Shown in pieces: positions 7,667 to 16,082 of a stretch of 40,761 nucleotides of DNA. The position numbers and the translations under genes are program-made. Within the stretch, counting starts at the first letter, position 1. Every line of letters starts with the position of its first letter. The notes under the pieces were generated by a model. The model did not search any database. It saw nothing but the letters and a program-made list of their open reading frames with translations, and was not told the origin of the DNA. Source of the DNA: Lentisphaeria bacterium UBA4640 (GTDB taxonomy: Bacteria > Verrucomicrobiota > Lentisphaeria > Victivallales > UBA1829); the NCBI GenBank assembly GCA_002405835.1, contig DHMO01000060.1, positions 1 through 40,761 of the forward strand. Reading direction: 5' to 3'.

Positions 7667-8380
7667 TCAATAGCGAATGGCGAGTGTGCCGTCGCCCCAG
7701 GCTTTCATGCAGGGATTCGCAAATTCGGATTTCTTGTAGCGGATGACGTTGGCGCCGAACGACTGCACGTGTCCGTCAAGCATGCCGATGTTCATGCGGT
7801 TCTGATGGCGGATTGCGCCGGGATACCATGCGCCGTTGGAGAACGGGGCGGGGGTGTCGTTGAAATCCCAGTAGCTGGCGCAGCCGCCGGAGTTGCGCAG
7901 ATTCGTGTAGACGTTCTGATTCTGCGCATTGCGCCCGGGAAGGGTGTCGGCAAAGTAACCCGTCTTGGAAGCGGGGAACTTGGCGAAAGCGGAGAGACGG
8001 TGCGGAATCAGTTTCTTGCTGCCGCCGTTTGTCGTTTCGCCGAAGGTCATGATGTTCACGCCGTAGTTGATGCCCTTTTCATTGAAGATGAAGTTGGGCT
8101 CCGCCGGATCGTGGAACACTTTTTTGTCCAGTTTGTATCGGTCCTGAACAATGGCGTTCCAGTGGGTTTTGTTGTTGATGTACCCGTGGATGGTCCAGTC
8201 GTCGAAATCGTTGGTGTAGAGCATTGCGGTCCGCGTAATCTGCGAGAGATTGTTGAGGCACGCGATAGCATGAGCCTTTCCGCGCGCCGCATTGAGAGCG
8301 GGGAGAAGCATTGCTGCGAGGATTGCGATGATGGCAATCGTAACGAGGAGTTCCACAAGGGTGAATTTGCGTGTTTTCAT
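7667..8380 (-). CDS. Pseudopilin-like protein with H-X9-DG tail motif (glycosidase-linked)
   Basis: A 237-residue protein with a type IV pilin-like N terminus: short basic leader, then FTLVELLVTIAIIAILAAML with Glu at position +5 and a single membrane helix. The residue before the expected cut is Lys5 and not the usual Gly. The rest is a globular domain ending with His192-X9-Asp202-Gly203, the H-X9-DG motif of a large PVC-group family. The role of this family is not established; type II secretion or surface display is often assumed. The gene follows the GH50 gene by 12 bases, has a normal ribosome site (AAGGAG), and is the last gene of the LacI operon, so it should be made together with the glycosidase. 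Confidence 0.85.
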   Translation of the reverse strand: MKTRKFTLVELLVTIAIIAILAAMLLPALNAARGKAHAIACLNNLSQITRTAMLYTNDFDDWTIHGYINNKTHWNAIVQDRYKLDKKVFHDPAEPNFIFNEKGINYGVNIMTFGETTNGGSKKLIPHRLSAFAKFPASKTGYFADTLPGRNAQNQNVYTNLRNSGGCASYWDFNDTPAPFSNGAWYPGAIRHQNRMNIGMLDGHVQSFGANVIRYKKSEFANPCMKAWGDGTLAIRY

Positions 8381-8392
8381 AGTTGTTTCTCC

Positions 8393-10462
8393 TTATTTCA
8401 TGCTGTTTGCAAGTTTTCCGTTCATGCGGTACTGATACATGTTCTCGCCGAATTCGCGTGCAGCGCGGGTCAGCTCCGGATACGGGGTGTCCGCGACGTC
8501 GACAAAGCCGATCTGATAACCTTCTCCGTCCCAGCGTCCTGTGAGCGGCTGGTCGCGGAACTGGAACCAGTGCGCGCCGACGATGCTCGGATTGACCAGC
8601 AGCCCCTGCAGATACCGGGTGTATGCGGTTGCGCGTTCGTTCTGGTCATAGACCGGGCAGAGGCTTGCGCTGAACATGCCGCGGTCGTAGGTCCCGAAGT
8701 GGAACTCCCCGATCAGCACAGGCTTGTCGTGAAAGTTTTTCGTCACGATATTGGCGAGGCTGTATGAGTAGGAATTGACACTGATTACGTCGCAATGTTC
8801 CGCGGCGGCGCTCCAGAAGATGTCACTTTGCCGGAATCCGACGAAACGGCAGCCGAGATAGAGACGGTGCGGCGCTGTGCTCTTGATTCCCTTGCGGCAG
8901 AGCGAGAAGTAGCGGTCGGCGAAACGCTTCAGAAAGTCCAGCTGATCGTTCCGGAACTCTTTGGCCTTCATTGGTTTGTGGTTTTCCGCGACGGCGTTCC
9001 AGTCGGCAAACGAGCTGTTCCAGGCTTTGTTGAGCGCATCGACGGTTTTGTATTTCGCCTCAAGTCCGCGGACGAATTCCCGTTTTGCGGGCTGATCGGC
9101 GGGGGCTTTCATAACGCCGTCGAAGATGTTGTTGAACTGAAGTTCGTTGTCGATGAAATAGCCGATGCACATCGGATCGGTCAGCGACTTGCGGACGTCG
9201 GAATTCGTTGCGGCGCGGTCGCGCAGAATCGAAGTCATTTTTACTTCGAATTCCGGGTCGAAGACGTCGTAGAATTTCACTTTGCTTCCGCGGAAACGGG
9301 GGAAATCCTTTACAAAGTCGCCGAGGCTCAGCACGTAGGGAACCTTGCCGAGTTCCATGAAGGCGGGAGCGGACCAGTTGCCGATGGTGTTGATTCCCCA
9401 TGCGCGGTAGCGCTTCACGAGCGTTTCAAAGAAATCGCGGCTGTAATCCGCTTTCCCGTATTTCTTCTGAAGGTTCCAGTGCGTGAACGGGAGCATTCCG
9501 TCAGCGGGAACCGGACGGGAGAACCACTGCGGATGCTTGCGTCCCGGGGTTGCATCGGTGTGCGTGCGGCTCACATCAAGTCCGATAGACCAGAAGAGGT
9601 GACCTTCGGGATCGACGAAGAACCATTTGCCCTGATATTTTTCCGTGCGGAAATTTCCCGTCGCCTTGAGAGCCGGACCGTTTTTCCATCCGCCGAAGCT
9701 GTCCCATTCCGCGGGGGGCTGGGCAGCGTCAAGTTCGGCAAGCTCCTTTTTGTGGTTGGCGACAAGGTCGGAATCCGCATGGATTTTTTCTTTCCATTCC
9801 GCATGACGGTACTGTCCGTAATCGTCGATGAACGGGAAGTAGTTTTTCGCGGCGGCGACTGCGCGGTCCGTTTCCGGTTCGCCCTCCAGGCGGAGGTTCG
9901 AGAGACGGCAGTCGACGAGGATTTCTCCTTCGGCTTCAAACGGCCACTGCAGTTTGAATTCAATTCCGTTGATTGCGGTTGTGTCGAGCGGGGCGCGCAG
10001 ATTGCGTCCGTCTTTCGGCGCGGTGAAGAGCGAGGCGTGGGGCAGATAGAGGCGCATCGTGCGCTTTTCGCCCGGATTGAGTCCGATTCCGGTGTTCACC
10101 GAACGCAGCGGAAGATCGACATGACTCGAACTTGCTTTGTCGCGTCCGCCGCTGGAAATGTGCATGGTGAGACGCATCTGGCGGTTCGGTGAGAGGTTTT
10201 CAACGTCGACCGCGAGGAAGCGGGCTTTGGAGAAGTCGAATTTTTTCCCTGCGGGCGGAGTGATCAGCGCGCCGGAATCCCATTCCGCTGTGCGCGTGAT
10301 GAGGCGGATTCCCTCTTTTTCGAGTTTCGCGGATGCGCGGTAGCGGGCCTTGACCTGTTCCGGCGCGAGCTTCAGTTCCGCAGCGAGAGCGGGGAGGAGC
10401 AGAGCCGGAGCGAGCAGCATTCCCGCGGCAAACGACAATGTTTTGAGTTTCAGCATAATCAA
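8393..10462 (-). CDS. Exported GH50-like glycoside hydrolase (beta-agarase/beta-galactosidase type)
   Basis: A 689-residue secreted enzyme. Residues 1-28 are a signal peptide (cut after ALAA). Residues 30-190 look like an N-terminal beta-sandwich that resembles a carbohydrate-binding domain. Residues 260-680 form a clan GH-A barrel: FFVDPEGHLFWSIG, GINTIGNWS, IDNELQF with likely acid/base Glu440, GEFHFG with likely nucleophile Glu586, then DRGMFSASL and GEGYQIGFVD. The last motifs match GH50 agarases closely. Agar is the best-known GH50 substrate, but a related beta-galactoside is possible; a gut strain might use dietary or host glycans. The gene overlaps the LacI gene by 4 bases (ATGA), so expression should be controlled by that regulator. 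Confidence 0.85.
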   Translation of the reverse strand: MIMLKLKTLSFAAGMLLAPALLLPALAAELKLAPEQVKARYRASAKLEKEGIRLITRTAEWDSGALITPPAGKKFDFSKARFLAVDVENLSPNRQMRLTMHISSGGRDKASSSHVDLPLRSVNTGIGLNPGEKRTMRLYLPHASLFTAPKDGRNLRAPLDTTAINGIEFKLQWPFEAEGEILVDCRLSNLRLEGEPETDRAVAAAKNYFPFIDDYGQYRHAEWKEKIHADSDLVANHKKELAELDAAQPPAEWDSFGGWKNGPALKATGNFRTEKYQGKWFFVDPEGHLFWSIGLDVSRTHTDATPGRKHPQWFSRPVPADGMLPFTHWNLQKKYGKADYSRDFFETLVKRYRAWGINTIGNWSAPAFMELGKVPYVLSLGDFVKDFPRFRGSKVKFYDVFDPEFEVKMTSILRDRAATNSDVRKSLTDPMCIGYFIDNELQFNNIFDGVMKAPADQPAKREFVRGLEAKYKTVDALNKAWNSSFADWNAVAENHKPMKAKEFRNDQLDFLKRFADRYFSLCRKGIKSTAPHRLYLGCRFVGFRQSDIFWSAAAEHCDVISVNSYSYSLANIVTKNFHDKPVLIGEFHFGTYDRGMFSASLCPVYDQNERATAYTRYLQGLLVNPSIVGAHWFQFRDQPLTGRWDGEGYQIGFVDVADTPYPELTRAAREFGENMYQYRMNGKLANSMK

Positions 10463-11475
10463 CCTTCCTTTCCTTCTTTTTCGGGAACGTTCAGTTCAAC
10501 ATCCATGACAACGGAAATGCGCGGGTGGTTCGGATTCTGAATCCGGCGGAGCAGTCCGTCCACGGCGCGGTTCAGCAGTTCCGGGAGATGAAAATTGACA
10601 ATCCCCGGAAGCGGAACGAAATCTTTCAGCAGGAACGATGTCCCGCAGGAAATGACATCATTTTTCCCCGGACGACGGGAGATTCCCATCAGATTCAGCG
10701 AGGAGCAGAGCTTGTATGCGCTCATTTCGTTGAATGTGAAAAATCCCGCAGCATTTCCGCATTTTTTCAGCGTAGCTTCCAGTTCGGGAAGAAAGCTGCG
10801 GCTGTCGTCGAGGTCATAGCGCAGAAAATGCGCGGGGACGCCCGCCGCTTCCATTTTCTTCCGGAACGCGTCGATCCTCATTGAGGGGAACGGCTCGTGC
10901 TGACGCCAGCCGACAACGCAGATGGTCGCCTTGTAGCCGTGGGCGAGAAAATAGTCAGCTGCGAGTTCGCCGGCCTGAGCTTCATTGATGGTGTAGAGAT
11001 CATCGCTGCCGTGATGAAACGCATCGAGAACGGTCACGCGCGGGAGGCCCTTGAGCAGAGAGGCGCAGTGCTCCGGAATCGAATAGAATCCGATTGCGCC
11101 GGAGTAATCGGCGGCGGGGTTTTCCATGCGTTCCAGCTCCGCAAGCGTGTGCATCTCGAAATCCAGACGCTGTTCCCCGAAGCGCTTGAGCAGAGTGTTG
11201 ATCATCATGAGTGCAACCGGATCATCATCTGTTTCGTTGCCGTGCAGCAGAAGAAGCGGTTTTGAGGGACGGACGGTTTCGCCTGTCTCGCGTTCGTTCT
11301 TTCTGCGGTAGTTGCGCGGAACGTAACCGGTGGCTTCCGCCGCCTTCATGACGCGTTTGCGAAGTTCCGGCGAGACCTGGTCCGAGCCCCGCAGCGCAAG
11401 CGACGCCGCGCCCGGAGTGATCCCCAGAAGCTCCGCAAATTCCGCCATGTTTCTTGGTTTCCTGGTTCCAGACAT
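10459..11475 (-). CDS. LacI-family transcriptional regulator
   Basis: A 338-residue regulator. The N-terminal helix-turn-helix and hinge helix occupy residues 5-60 (MAEFAELLGITPGAASLALRG, then VSPELRKRVMKAAEATGYVPR). Residues 70-330 form a periplasmic-binding-protein-like sugar sensor domain. The first HTH helix is slightly divergent (NMAEFAELLGI where LacI has TIYDVAEYAGV), but the layout is standard. It heads an operon with GH50 and a pseudopilin, so it probably senses a product of GH50 action and autoregulates. A GGAG ribosome site precedes ATG 11475, and a consensus promoter lies 39 bases further upstream. Confidence 0.93.
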   Translation of the reverse strand: MSGTRKPRNMAEFAELLGITPGAASLALRGSDQVSPELRKRVMKAAEATGYVPRNYRRKNERETGETVRPSKPLLLLHGNETDDDPVALMMINTLLKRFGEQRLDFEMHTLAELERMENPAADYSGAIGFYSIPEHCASLLKGLPRVTVLDAFHHGSDDLYTINEAQAGELAADYFLAHGYKATICVVGWRQHEPFPSMRIDAFRKKMEAAGVPAHFLRYDLDDSRSFLPELEATLKKCGNAAGFFTFNEMSAYKLCSSLNLMGISRRPGKNDVISCGTSFLLKDFVPLPGIVNFHLPELLNRAVDGLLRRIQNPNHPRISVVMDVELNVPEKEGKEG

Positions 11476-11513
11476 TGCTGTAACTCCTTTCTTTCAAAAG
11501 TGTTTCCGTGAAC

Positions 11514-11542
11514 AATATAGCCGGCGGAGAAAACAATGTCAA
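11514..11542 (-). promoter_or_regulatory. Promoter of the LacI-GH50-pseudopilin operon
   Basis: On the minus strand a perfect TTGACA (11537-11542), 17-base spacer and TATATT (11514-11519). The near-consensus strength implies that control is by repression, consistent with the LacI gene it drives. Confidence 0.85.
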
Positions 11543-11547
11543 TATTA

Positions 11548-11588
11548 TTTAGAAGAATATTTAGAAAATAATGTTTAGAAATGTTTAG
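11548..11588 (-). promoter_or_regulatory. Four CTAAA repeats upstream of the lacI promoter
   Basis: Four direct CTAAA elements on the minus strand (TTTAG on plus at 11548, 11560, 11574 and 11584), in an AT-rich tract just upstream of the -35. The spacing (12, 14 and 10 bases) is roughly helical. They could be an UP-type element or sites for an activator. Confidence 0.4.
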
Positions 11589-11596
11589 CGGAAGGC

Positions 11597-11633
11597 AAAA
11601 AAAACGGCGGTCCGCATGGAAGGGAACCGCCGT
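11597..11633 (-). terminator. Terminator of the nrdR-to-SGNH operon
   Basis: An 8-bp perfect stem, ACGGCGGT (11604-11611) and ACCGCCGT (11626-11633), followed on the minus strand by eight T residues. It lies 20 bases after the SGNH hydrolase stop. Confidence 0.92.
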
Positions 11634-11653
11634 CTTTGAGTTCAGTTTTCAGT

Positions 11654-12583
11654 TTATTTGAAGTCGCGGATTGCTTTCTCTCCGCATTCCGCAAGGAACT
11701 GCGCGTCGGGATTGCTGATGCTCGGCGGGGCGAACTTCACATCCGCCGCGGTGCGGTTGAAGAGGAACATGTACCAGACGCAGCCCTGCAGGTATTCGCC
11801 GCGCCGGTTCAGATGAATGGTGTCTCTGTCGAGGTGGAGTTTGCCGTCGCGGTGTTTCATCCAGTAGAATTTTCCGACAATGTCGCCCGCCTGTTTCGGG
11901 AGGTCGGGCGGGTTGAACGACTTGAGTTCCGCGGGAGCGCAGGGCACAAACTTGTCCACGGTCTTTCCGCGCACAATCTGCACCGCGAATCCGGTCGGGA
12001 TGATGCGGAAGCCGTATTTTTTGGCGAGTGCGCGGTAGTTGTCCGTGAGACGCTCGTACATGCCGTTCTGGTCGAATCCCCACTTCGGGTTCGGAAGCAT
12101 GATGCGCGGATCGTCGGCGCGGTAGGACCAGGTCTGCTGGACGATGATTTCCGCTTTCGGCTGATGTTTGCGGATAATGCCGATGAGCTCCTCGGCAAAG
12201 CGGAAACTTTCCGGATTCCAGCTTTCGTGACTTGCCTGCTGAATGGTCACAATGTCCCACTGGTCCGCAGTCAGCAGGTCCTGAAGCGAGACTTTGTTTT
12301 TCGGACGGTTGTCCAGTTTGAGATTTGTCCAGTACGGACGGTGCGCCGGGTCGGTTTCAGTCTTGCGGTATTCGGCGCAGTGGCGCTGCATGGAACATCC
12401 GCCGATCATCGCCTGTGCGAGTTTCAGTTTGTCTTTTCCAGAGGCTTTGACAATGTTCGGGAGGTCGCGCAGAACGCTCTGCGAGAAGCTGTTTCCGACC
12501 ATCAGAACTTTGAGTTCCTCCGCTCCGCAGACCGCGGCTGCGAGCAGAAGAACGGCTGCGAGTGAAAATGCTTTCAGTGTCAT
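11654..12583 (-). CDS. Exported SGNH-type hydrolase (DUF4886-like)
   Basis: A 309-residue protein with a signal peptide (residues 1-20, cut near AVCGA). The mature part begins with LKVLMVGNSFS, the block I motif of DUF4886/SGNH hydrolases, giving Ser32 as the likely nucleophile. WDIVTIQQASHESW and a C-terminal DTIHLNRRGEYL with Asp254 and His257 complete the expected triad. Members act as esterases, often on acetylated sugars, in the periplasm or outside; the substrate here is unknown. The open frame extends 96 codons upstream with no ribosome site; ATG 12583 follows AAGGAG and starts the signal peptide, so I use it. It is the last gene of the nrdR operon and sits in front of a glycosidase operon. 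Confidence 0.85.
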   Translation of the reverse strand: MTLKAFSLAAVLLLAAAVCGAEELKVLMVGNSFSQSVLRDLPNIVKASGKDKLKLAQAMIGGCSMQRHCAEYRKTETDPAHRPYWTNLKLDNRPKNKVSLQDLLTADQWDIVTIQQASHESWNPESFRFAEELIGIIRKHQPKAEIIVQQTWSYRADDPRIMLPNPKWGFDQNGMYERLTDNYRALAKKYGFRIIPTGFAVQIVRGKTVDKFVPCAPAELKSFNPPDLPKQAGDIVGKFYWMKHRDGKLHLDRDTIHLNRRGEYLQGCVWYMFLFNRTAADVKFAPPSISNPDAQFLAECGEKAIRDFK

Positions 12584-12615
12584 ACAAAAACTCCTTTCTT
12601 GGGGTGAATTTCCGT

Positions 12616-13308
12616 TCAGCGGCGCAGACGTCTGCGCCAGGAGACGAGACTGCGTTTCGTTGTGATCAGGAAAAATGCCGCCAGCAGTCCCGCCGGTGCG
12701 AGGAAGAAGACCCACGTTCCGAAGCTGCGCAGCAGAATCGCGCCGAGCACCGCGCCGGAAATGAAGAACGCGATCACGCCGTAGTAGTGCATCGCTTTCC
12801 CGAATTCCCTGCGATCGCCCTCGAACCCTTTGTAAAGAGCATCGGTTCCGGAGCGCAGATTCCCGGTGCACATGGTCGAGGCGAACGGCAGCCCGTTCAC
12901 GCGGCGGAAAGTCTGGACCTGAAGCGCACAGACAAAGGCGATCAGCGAGTTCACCACAAAATCGAAGTCGCCGGAGGGGATGAAGTAGAGCGGGAGCAGA
13001 CAGCAGATTTCAAGCAGAATCACCGACTGGTTCCACGAAATGCGGCGGAGCGGCGAGAGGCGGCGGTGGATGACATTCGTCGCAAAGACGCCGCATGCGT
13101 AGGAAAGGATTGCCATGAGATAGCGTCCGCTCAGCGCCCAGTCGCAGTCGGCGAGGCTGAGTCCGAAGAGCACCATGTTGCCTGTCACCGCGTTCGCGAA
13201 GACGTGTCCGCGGTAGAGGTAGGTGTAGATGTCGAGGAATCCGCCGACCACGCTCAGCACGCATGCCGCCGTGAGGCGCTCGGAATCGGATGTCATGTTC
13301 AGAGCCAT
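12616..13308 (-). CDS. YoaK/DUF1275-family membrane protein
   Basis: A 230-residue integral membrane protein with about six hydrophobic segments. Family motifs are clear: GGFLDIYTYLYRGHVFANAVTGNMV near the N terminus and VNGLPFASTMCTGNLRSG in the second half. These are related internal repeats built around a TGN core, as in other YoaK proteins. The family is widespread and its function is unknown; a small-molecule transport role is often suggested. Its start overlaps the stop of the ATP-cone gene by one base (TGATG), so it is translated as part of the nrdR operon. Confidence 0.9.
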   Translation of the reverse strand: MALNMTSDSERLTAACVLSVVGGFLDIYTYLYRGHVFANAVTGNMVLFGLSLADCDWALSGRYLMAILSYACGVFATNVIHRRLSPLRRISWNQSVILLEICCLLPLYFIPSGDFDFVVNSLIAFVCALQVQTFRRVNGLPFASTMCTGNLRSGTDALYKGFEGDRREFGKAMHYYGVIAFFISGAVLGAILLRSFGTWVFFLAPAGLLAAFFLITTKRSLVSWRRRLRR

Positions 13309-14270
13309 CAGTCAATGTTGATTTTGAAGGGTTTCTGTTTCAGTCCCGCCGTGAAGTCGGAGACGAGCCCGTTGATGCACTTCTCGGTCACCGCCTTCGG
13401 GCAGTCCATGCGGGAGACGGCGAAGGCCTCCATGTCGCGGAAGGTGATGCAGAGGGGAAGCGGGAGAGTGACCGGTTCCTTCTCCTGCCGGCAGTACTGT
13501 TCGGCGCGTTCGCAGACTTCGTCGACGCCCATCACCAGCCGTCCCCAGGTCGCCTGAAGCGCGAGTTCGGAAACGGGCTGTGAGAGGTTCATGACGTCGG
13601 CGAAACGCAGAAGGGAAATATCGATTTTCAGCGCGGCGAACAGCCGGCTGACGCCGTGGATGCGGAGAATTTCACCGCCGATCAGGTCTTTGAGATTGAC
13701 CGAAGCGAGCGTATGGAAATCGGAGGGTTTCAGGAGCATGACGTCATCGCCCGGCTTGAGCGGAACGGGAGCGAGACGCAGCACGGGCATGGAAGTTTCG
13801 CGGTCGCGGTAGTGGCGGGCGAGTTCAACCATCAGGCGCGGCGAGCAGGTTTCAAAACCGATTCCGAGCAGAGCCTGAACGACTTTTTCCGCAATGACCC
13901 GCAGTTTTTCATCGGGGAGGGAGAGGGCCGGGGAGATTGCGGCGAGAACGGTTTTCCCGTTGACCGGAGCATCGGAAACGGCTGTCGTGACGGCGCTTCG
14001 CTTGAAGTCGGCGGCGACATGCGGGTAGCCGGATTCTTCGAGCGCGCGGATGATCATGTTCTCCAGATCGCTCTCCTTGATTGTGCGGTTTTTTGTGGAG
14101 AGCAGGGCGAATTCGATGGAGAGCGAGAGGTCGCCGGCGATCCAGGACTCCGTTTCACCCGCGGCGATGCAGGCGCGGATGATGCGGGTCTGAATCTCTT
14201 CCACGTCGAACGGAACCGTCGAGCCGTCCGCCCGGAAAATCATAATCGATGTGTTGCTGAGCTGAATCAT
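13308..14270 (-). CDS. Stand-alone ATP-cone domain protein
   Basis: A 320-residue cytosolic protein. Residues 8-100 match an ATP-cone domain: FRADGSTVPFDVEEIQTRIIRA, a helical middle, and a late IIRALEESGYPHVAADF, the nucleotide-sensing fold found in ribonucleotide reductases and NrdR. The remaining 220 residues match nothing I recognise; they lack the ribonucleotide reductase core and any zinc ribbon. The gene is only 9 bases after the ClC gene and two genes after nrdR. That placement suggests a link to nucleotide sensing or dNTP control, which is inference. It is not a truncated reductase, since the C-terminal part shows none of the catalytic cysteine motifs. Confidence 0.75.
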   Translation of the reverse strand: MIQLSNTSIMIFRADGSTVPFDVEEIQTRIIRACIAAGETESWIAGDLSLSIEFALLSTKNRTIKESDLENMIIRALEESGYPHVAADFKRSAVTTAVSDAPVNGKTVLAAISPALSLPDEKLRVIAEKVVQALLGIGFETCSPRLMVELARHYRDRETSMPVLRLAPVPLKPGDDVMLLKPSDFHTLASVNLKDLIGGEILRIHGVSRLFAALKIDISLLRFADVMNLSQPVSELALQATWGRLVMGVDEVCERAEQYCRQEKEPVTLPLPLCITFRDMEAFAVSRMDCPKAVTEKCINGLVSDFTAGLKQKPFKINID

Positions 14271-14279
14271 GAAGACACC

Positions 14280-16082
14280 TCAGAATAGTTCTTTTTTGTT
14301 GCGCAGAATTTCGCGGTACTTGTCGAACACGCCCGCTTTCGAGACGAAACCGATATACTTTCCGTCGCGTGTGACGGGCAGCAGCCAGGTGTGCAGACGC
14401 TCGAACAGCCGTGTCGCCGCGCCGAGCGTATCGCGGTCGGAGAGCGCTGGCGGCGCATCCGACATGACGTCATAGACAAGCGCGACGTCGTAAAGGTTCG
14501 AATCCAGCAGGAACGGCCGCACGTCGTCGAGCGTGACGATTCCCACAATTGCCCCCTTGTCGTCCAGCACGGGGAAGACGTTGCGCTGCGACGTCATGAC
14601 GTCTTTCAGCAGTGTGCGCAGGTTGTCCGAAACGGAGACGGAAATGAAGTCGTTTTCGACCAGTTCGCCGATGGTGACTTTTTCCATCAGGACGGCGGTC
14701 TGATTCGGTTCGGCGGAGCCTCCGTGCTCTTCAATCTGGGTTTTGTAAACATTGTATTTTGTGATTTTTTTGCTGATGAAGCAGGAGAGGGAGGCAACGA
14801 TCATCAGCGGAATGAACAGGCGGTATCCTCCGGTGATTTCCGCGATGAGGAACATGCCGGTCATCGGCGCATGCATCACGCCAGCGATTACTCCGCCCAT
14901 GCCGACGGCGATGAAGTTGACTTCGCTCAGATGGTAATTTTCGGCTGCGACCATATTCACAAGCCGTGCGACGCCGAATCCGGTGAACGCCCCGATGAAC
15001 ATGGAGGGCGCGAATATGCCGCCGTCGCCGCCTGAATCAAGCGTCGCCGAAGTTGCGAACACCTTCAGCAGAACGAGCAGGAAACAGACTCCGAGGAAGA
15101 GCCAGCCCGTGCCGATCAGCGTTCCGAACGGGCAGTCCTTCATGATGTAGCCGTCGCGTCCGTCGACGATTGCTGCGATGAAGTTGTACCCTTCGCCTTT
15201 GAGCGCGGGGAGCATGAGGAACATCAGGTAGAGAATCGCGCCTCCGGTGATTGCCTTCAGCCACGGATTCTGAAACATTTCCCAGCGTTTGCCGAGCGCA
15301 ACCGAGGTGCGGATCGTATATGCGGAAACCAGTCCGGCCGCAATGCCGAGCAGAATGTAAAACGGAATGTTGATGGAACTCCAGCCGGAACTGAGCTGAA
15401 CGAACGGCTGGCTGTCGCAGAGCGTTTCCGAGACGACCGCCGCCGTGGCGGACGCCATCAGGAGCGGAACGAGTGCGGGAACCGAAAACGCCGGCAGGAG
15501 GATTTCACATGCGAAAAGCGCTCCGGCGACCGGGCTGTTGAAGATCGCGGATATGCCCGCTCCGCCTCCGCAGGCGAGCAGAAGCGTGCGCGTTTCAAGT
15601 CCGGTCCGCAGAAATTTTGCAACATTGGAACCGATTGCGGAACCTGTCAGCGCGATCGGCGCTTCGAGTCCAGCCGCCCCGCCGAGCCCGACGCTGATTC
15701 CGCTGGTGACGAGGTGCGACCAGCAGTGCTGTGCGGGAATGCTGCTCGTCCCGTTTGTCGTGGAGACAATGACGTTCGCGAGGCTTTTGTCGTATTTCCC
15801 CTTGACGAAAAGTTTGACGAAGATGACGCAGATGATGATGCCGATGACCGGCATTGCGGGCGCAAGCCACATGACCCACGGGCCTTCCGCGCGGCGGGCG
15901 ACTTCATGGAAATATTCGGTGATGTTTTTCAGCGTGACCGCCGCCAGCCCCGAGAGGAGCCCGACGAAGATGCTGAGCAGGAGGGTATACCCCTGAGCGC
16001 CGAACCACTGCCGCAGCACTTCGGTGAACCGGAAGACGCTGAGGTGAGCATATTTCAGAAGAAGCTGATGATGAAATTTCAT
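14280..16082 (-). CDS. ClC-family chloride channel/antiporter with two CBS domains
   Basis: A 600-residue membrane protein. Residues 30-450 form the ClC core with many hydrophobic helices. The ion-binding loops are present but altered: GTSSIP (111-116) in place of GSGIP, GLEAP with gating Glu140 in place of GREGP, and GGIFAPS later. Residues 465-595 hold two CBS domains that bind adenine nucleotides (LVENDFISVSVSDNL and VYDVMSDAPPALSD). The protein probably moves chloride or another halide across the inner membrane; the altered GSGIP loop makes selectivity uncertain (fluoride or nitrate-type ClCs also differ here). It overlaps nrdR by 4 bases, a coupling with no obvious metabolic reason except shared adenine nucleotide sensing. 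Confidence 0.92.
   Translation of the reverse strand: MKFHHQLLLKYAHLSVFRFTEVLRQWFGAQGYTLLLSIFVGLLSGLAAVTLKNITEYFHEVARRAEGPWVMWLAPAMPVIGIIICVIFVKLFVKGKYDKSLANVIVSTTNGTSSIPAQHCWSHLVTSGISVGLGGAAGLEAPIALTGSAIGSNVAKFLRTGLETRTLLLACGGGAGISAIFNSPVAGALFACEILLPAFSVPALVPLLMASATAAVVSETLCDSQPFVQLSSGWSSINIPFYILLGIAAGLVSAYTIRTSVALGKRWEMFQNPWLKAITGGAILYLMFLMLPALKGEGYNFIAAIVDGRDGYIMKDCPFGTLIGTGWLFLGVCFLLVLLKVFATSATLDSGGDGGIFAPSMFIGAFTGFGVARLVNMVAAENYHLSEVNFIAVGMGGVIAGVMHAPMTGMFLIAEITGGYRLFIPLMIVASLSCFISKKITKYNVYKTQIEEHGGSAEPNQTAVLMEKVTIGELVENDFISVSVSDNLRTLLKDVMTSQRNVFPVLDDKGAIVGIVTLDDVRPFLLDSNLYDVALVYDVMSDAPPALSDRDTLGAATRLFERLHTWLLPVTRDGKYIGFVSKAGVFDKYREILRNKKELF

Noticed and set aside
8795..10192. A 465-codon plus-strand open frame opposite the GH50 gene
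   Set aside because: Shadow of the glycosidase, which has a signal peptide, both catalytic Glu motifs and operon context.
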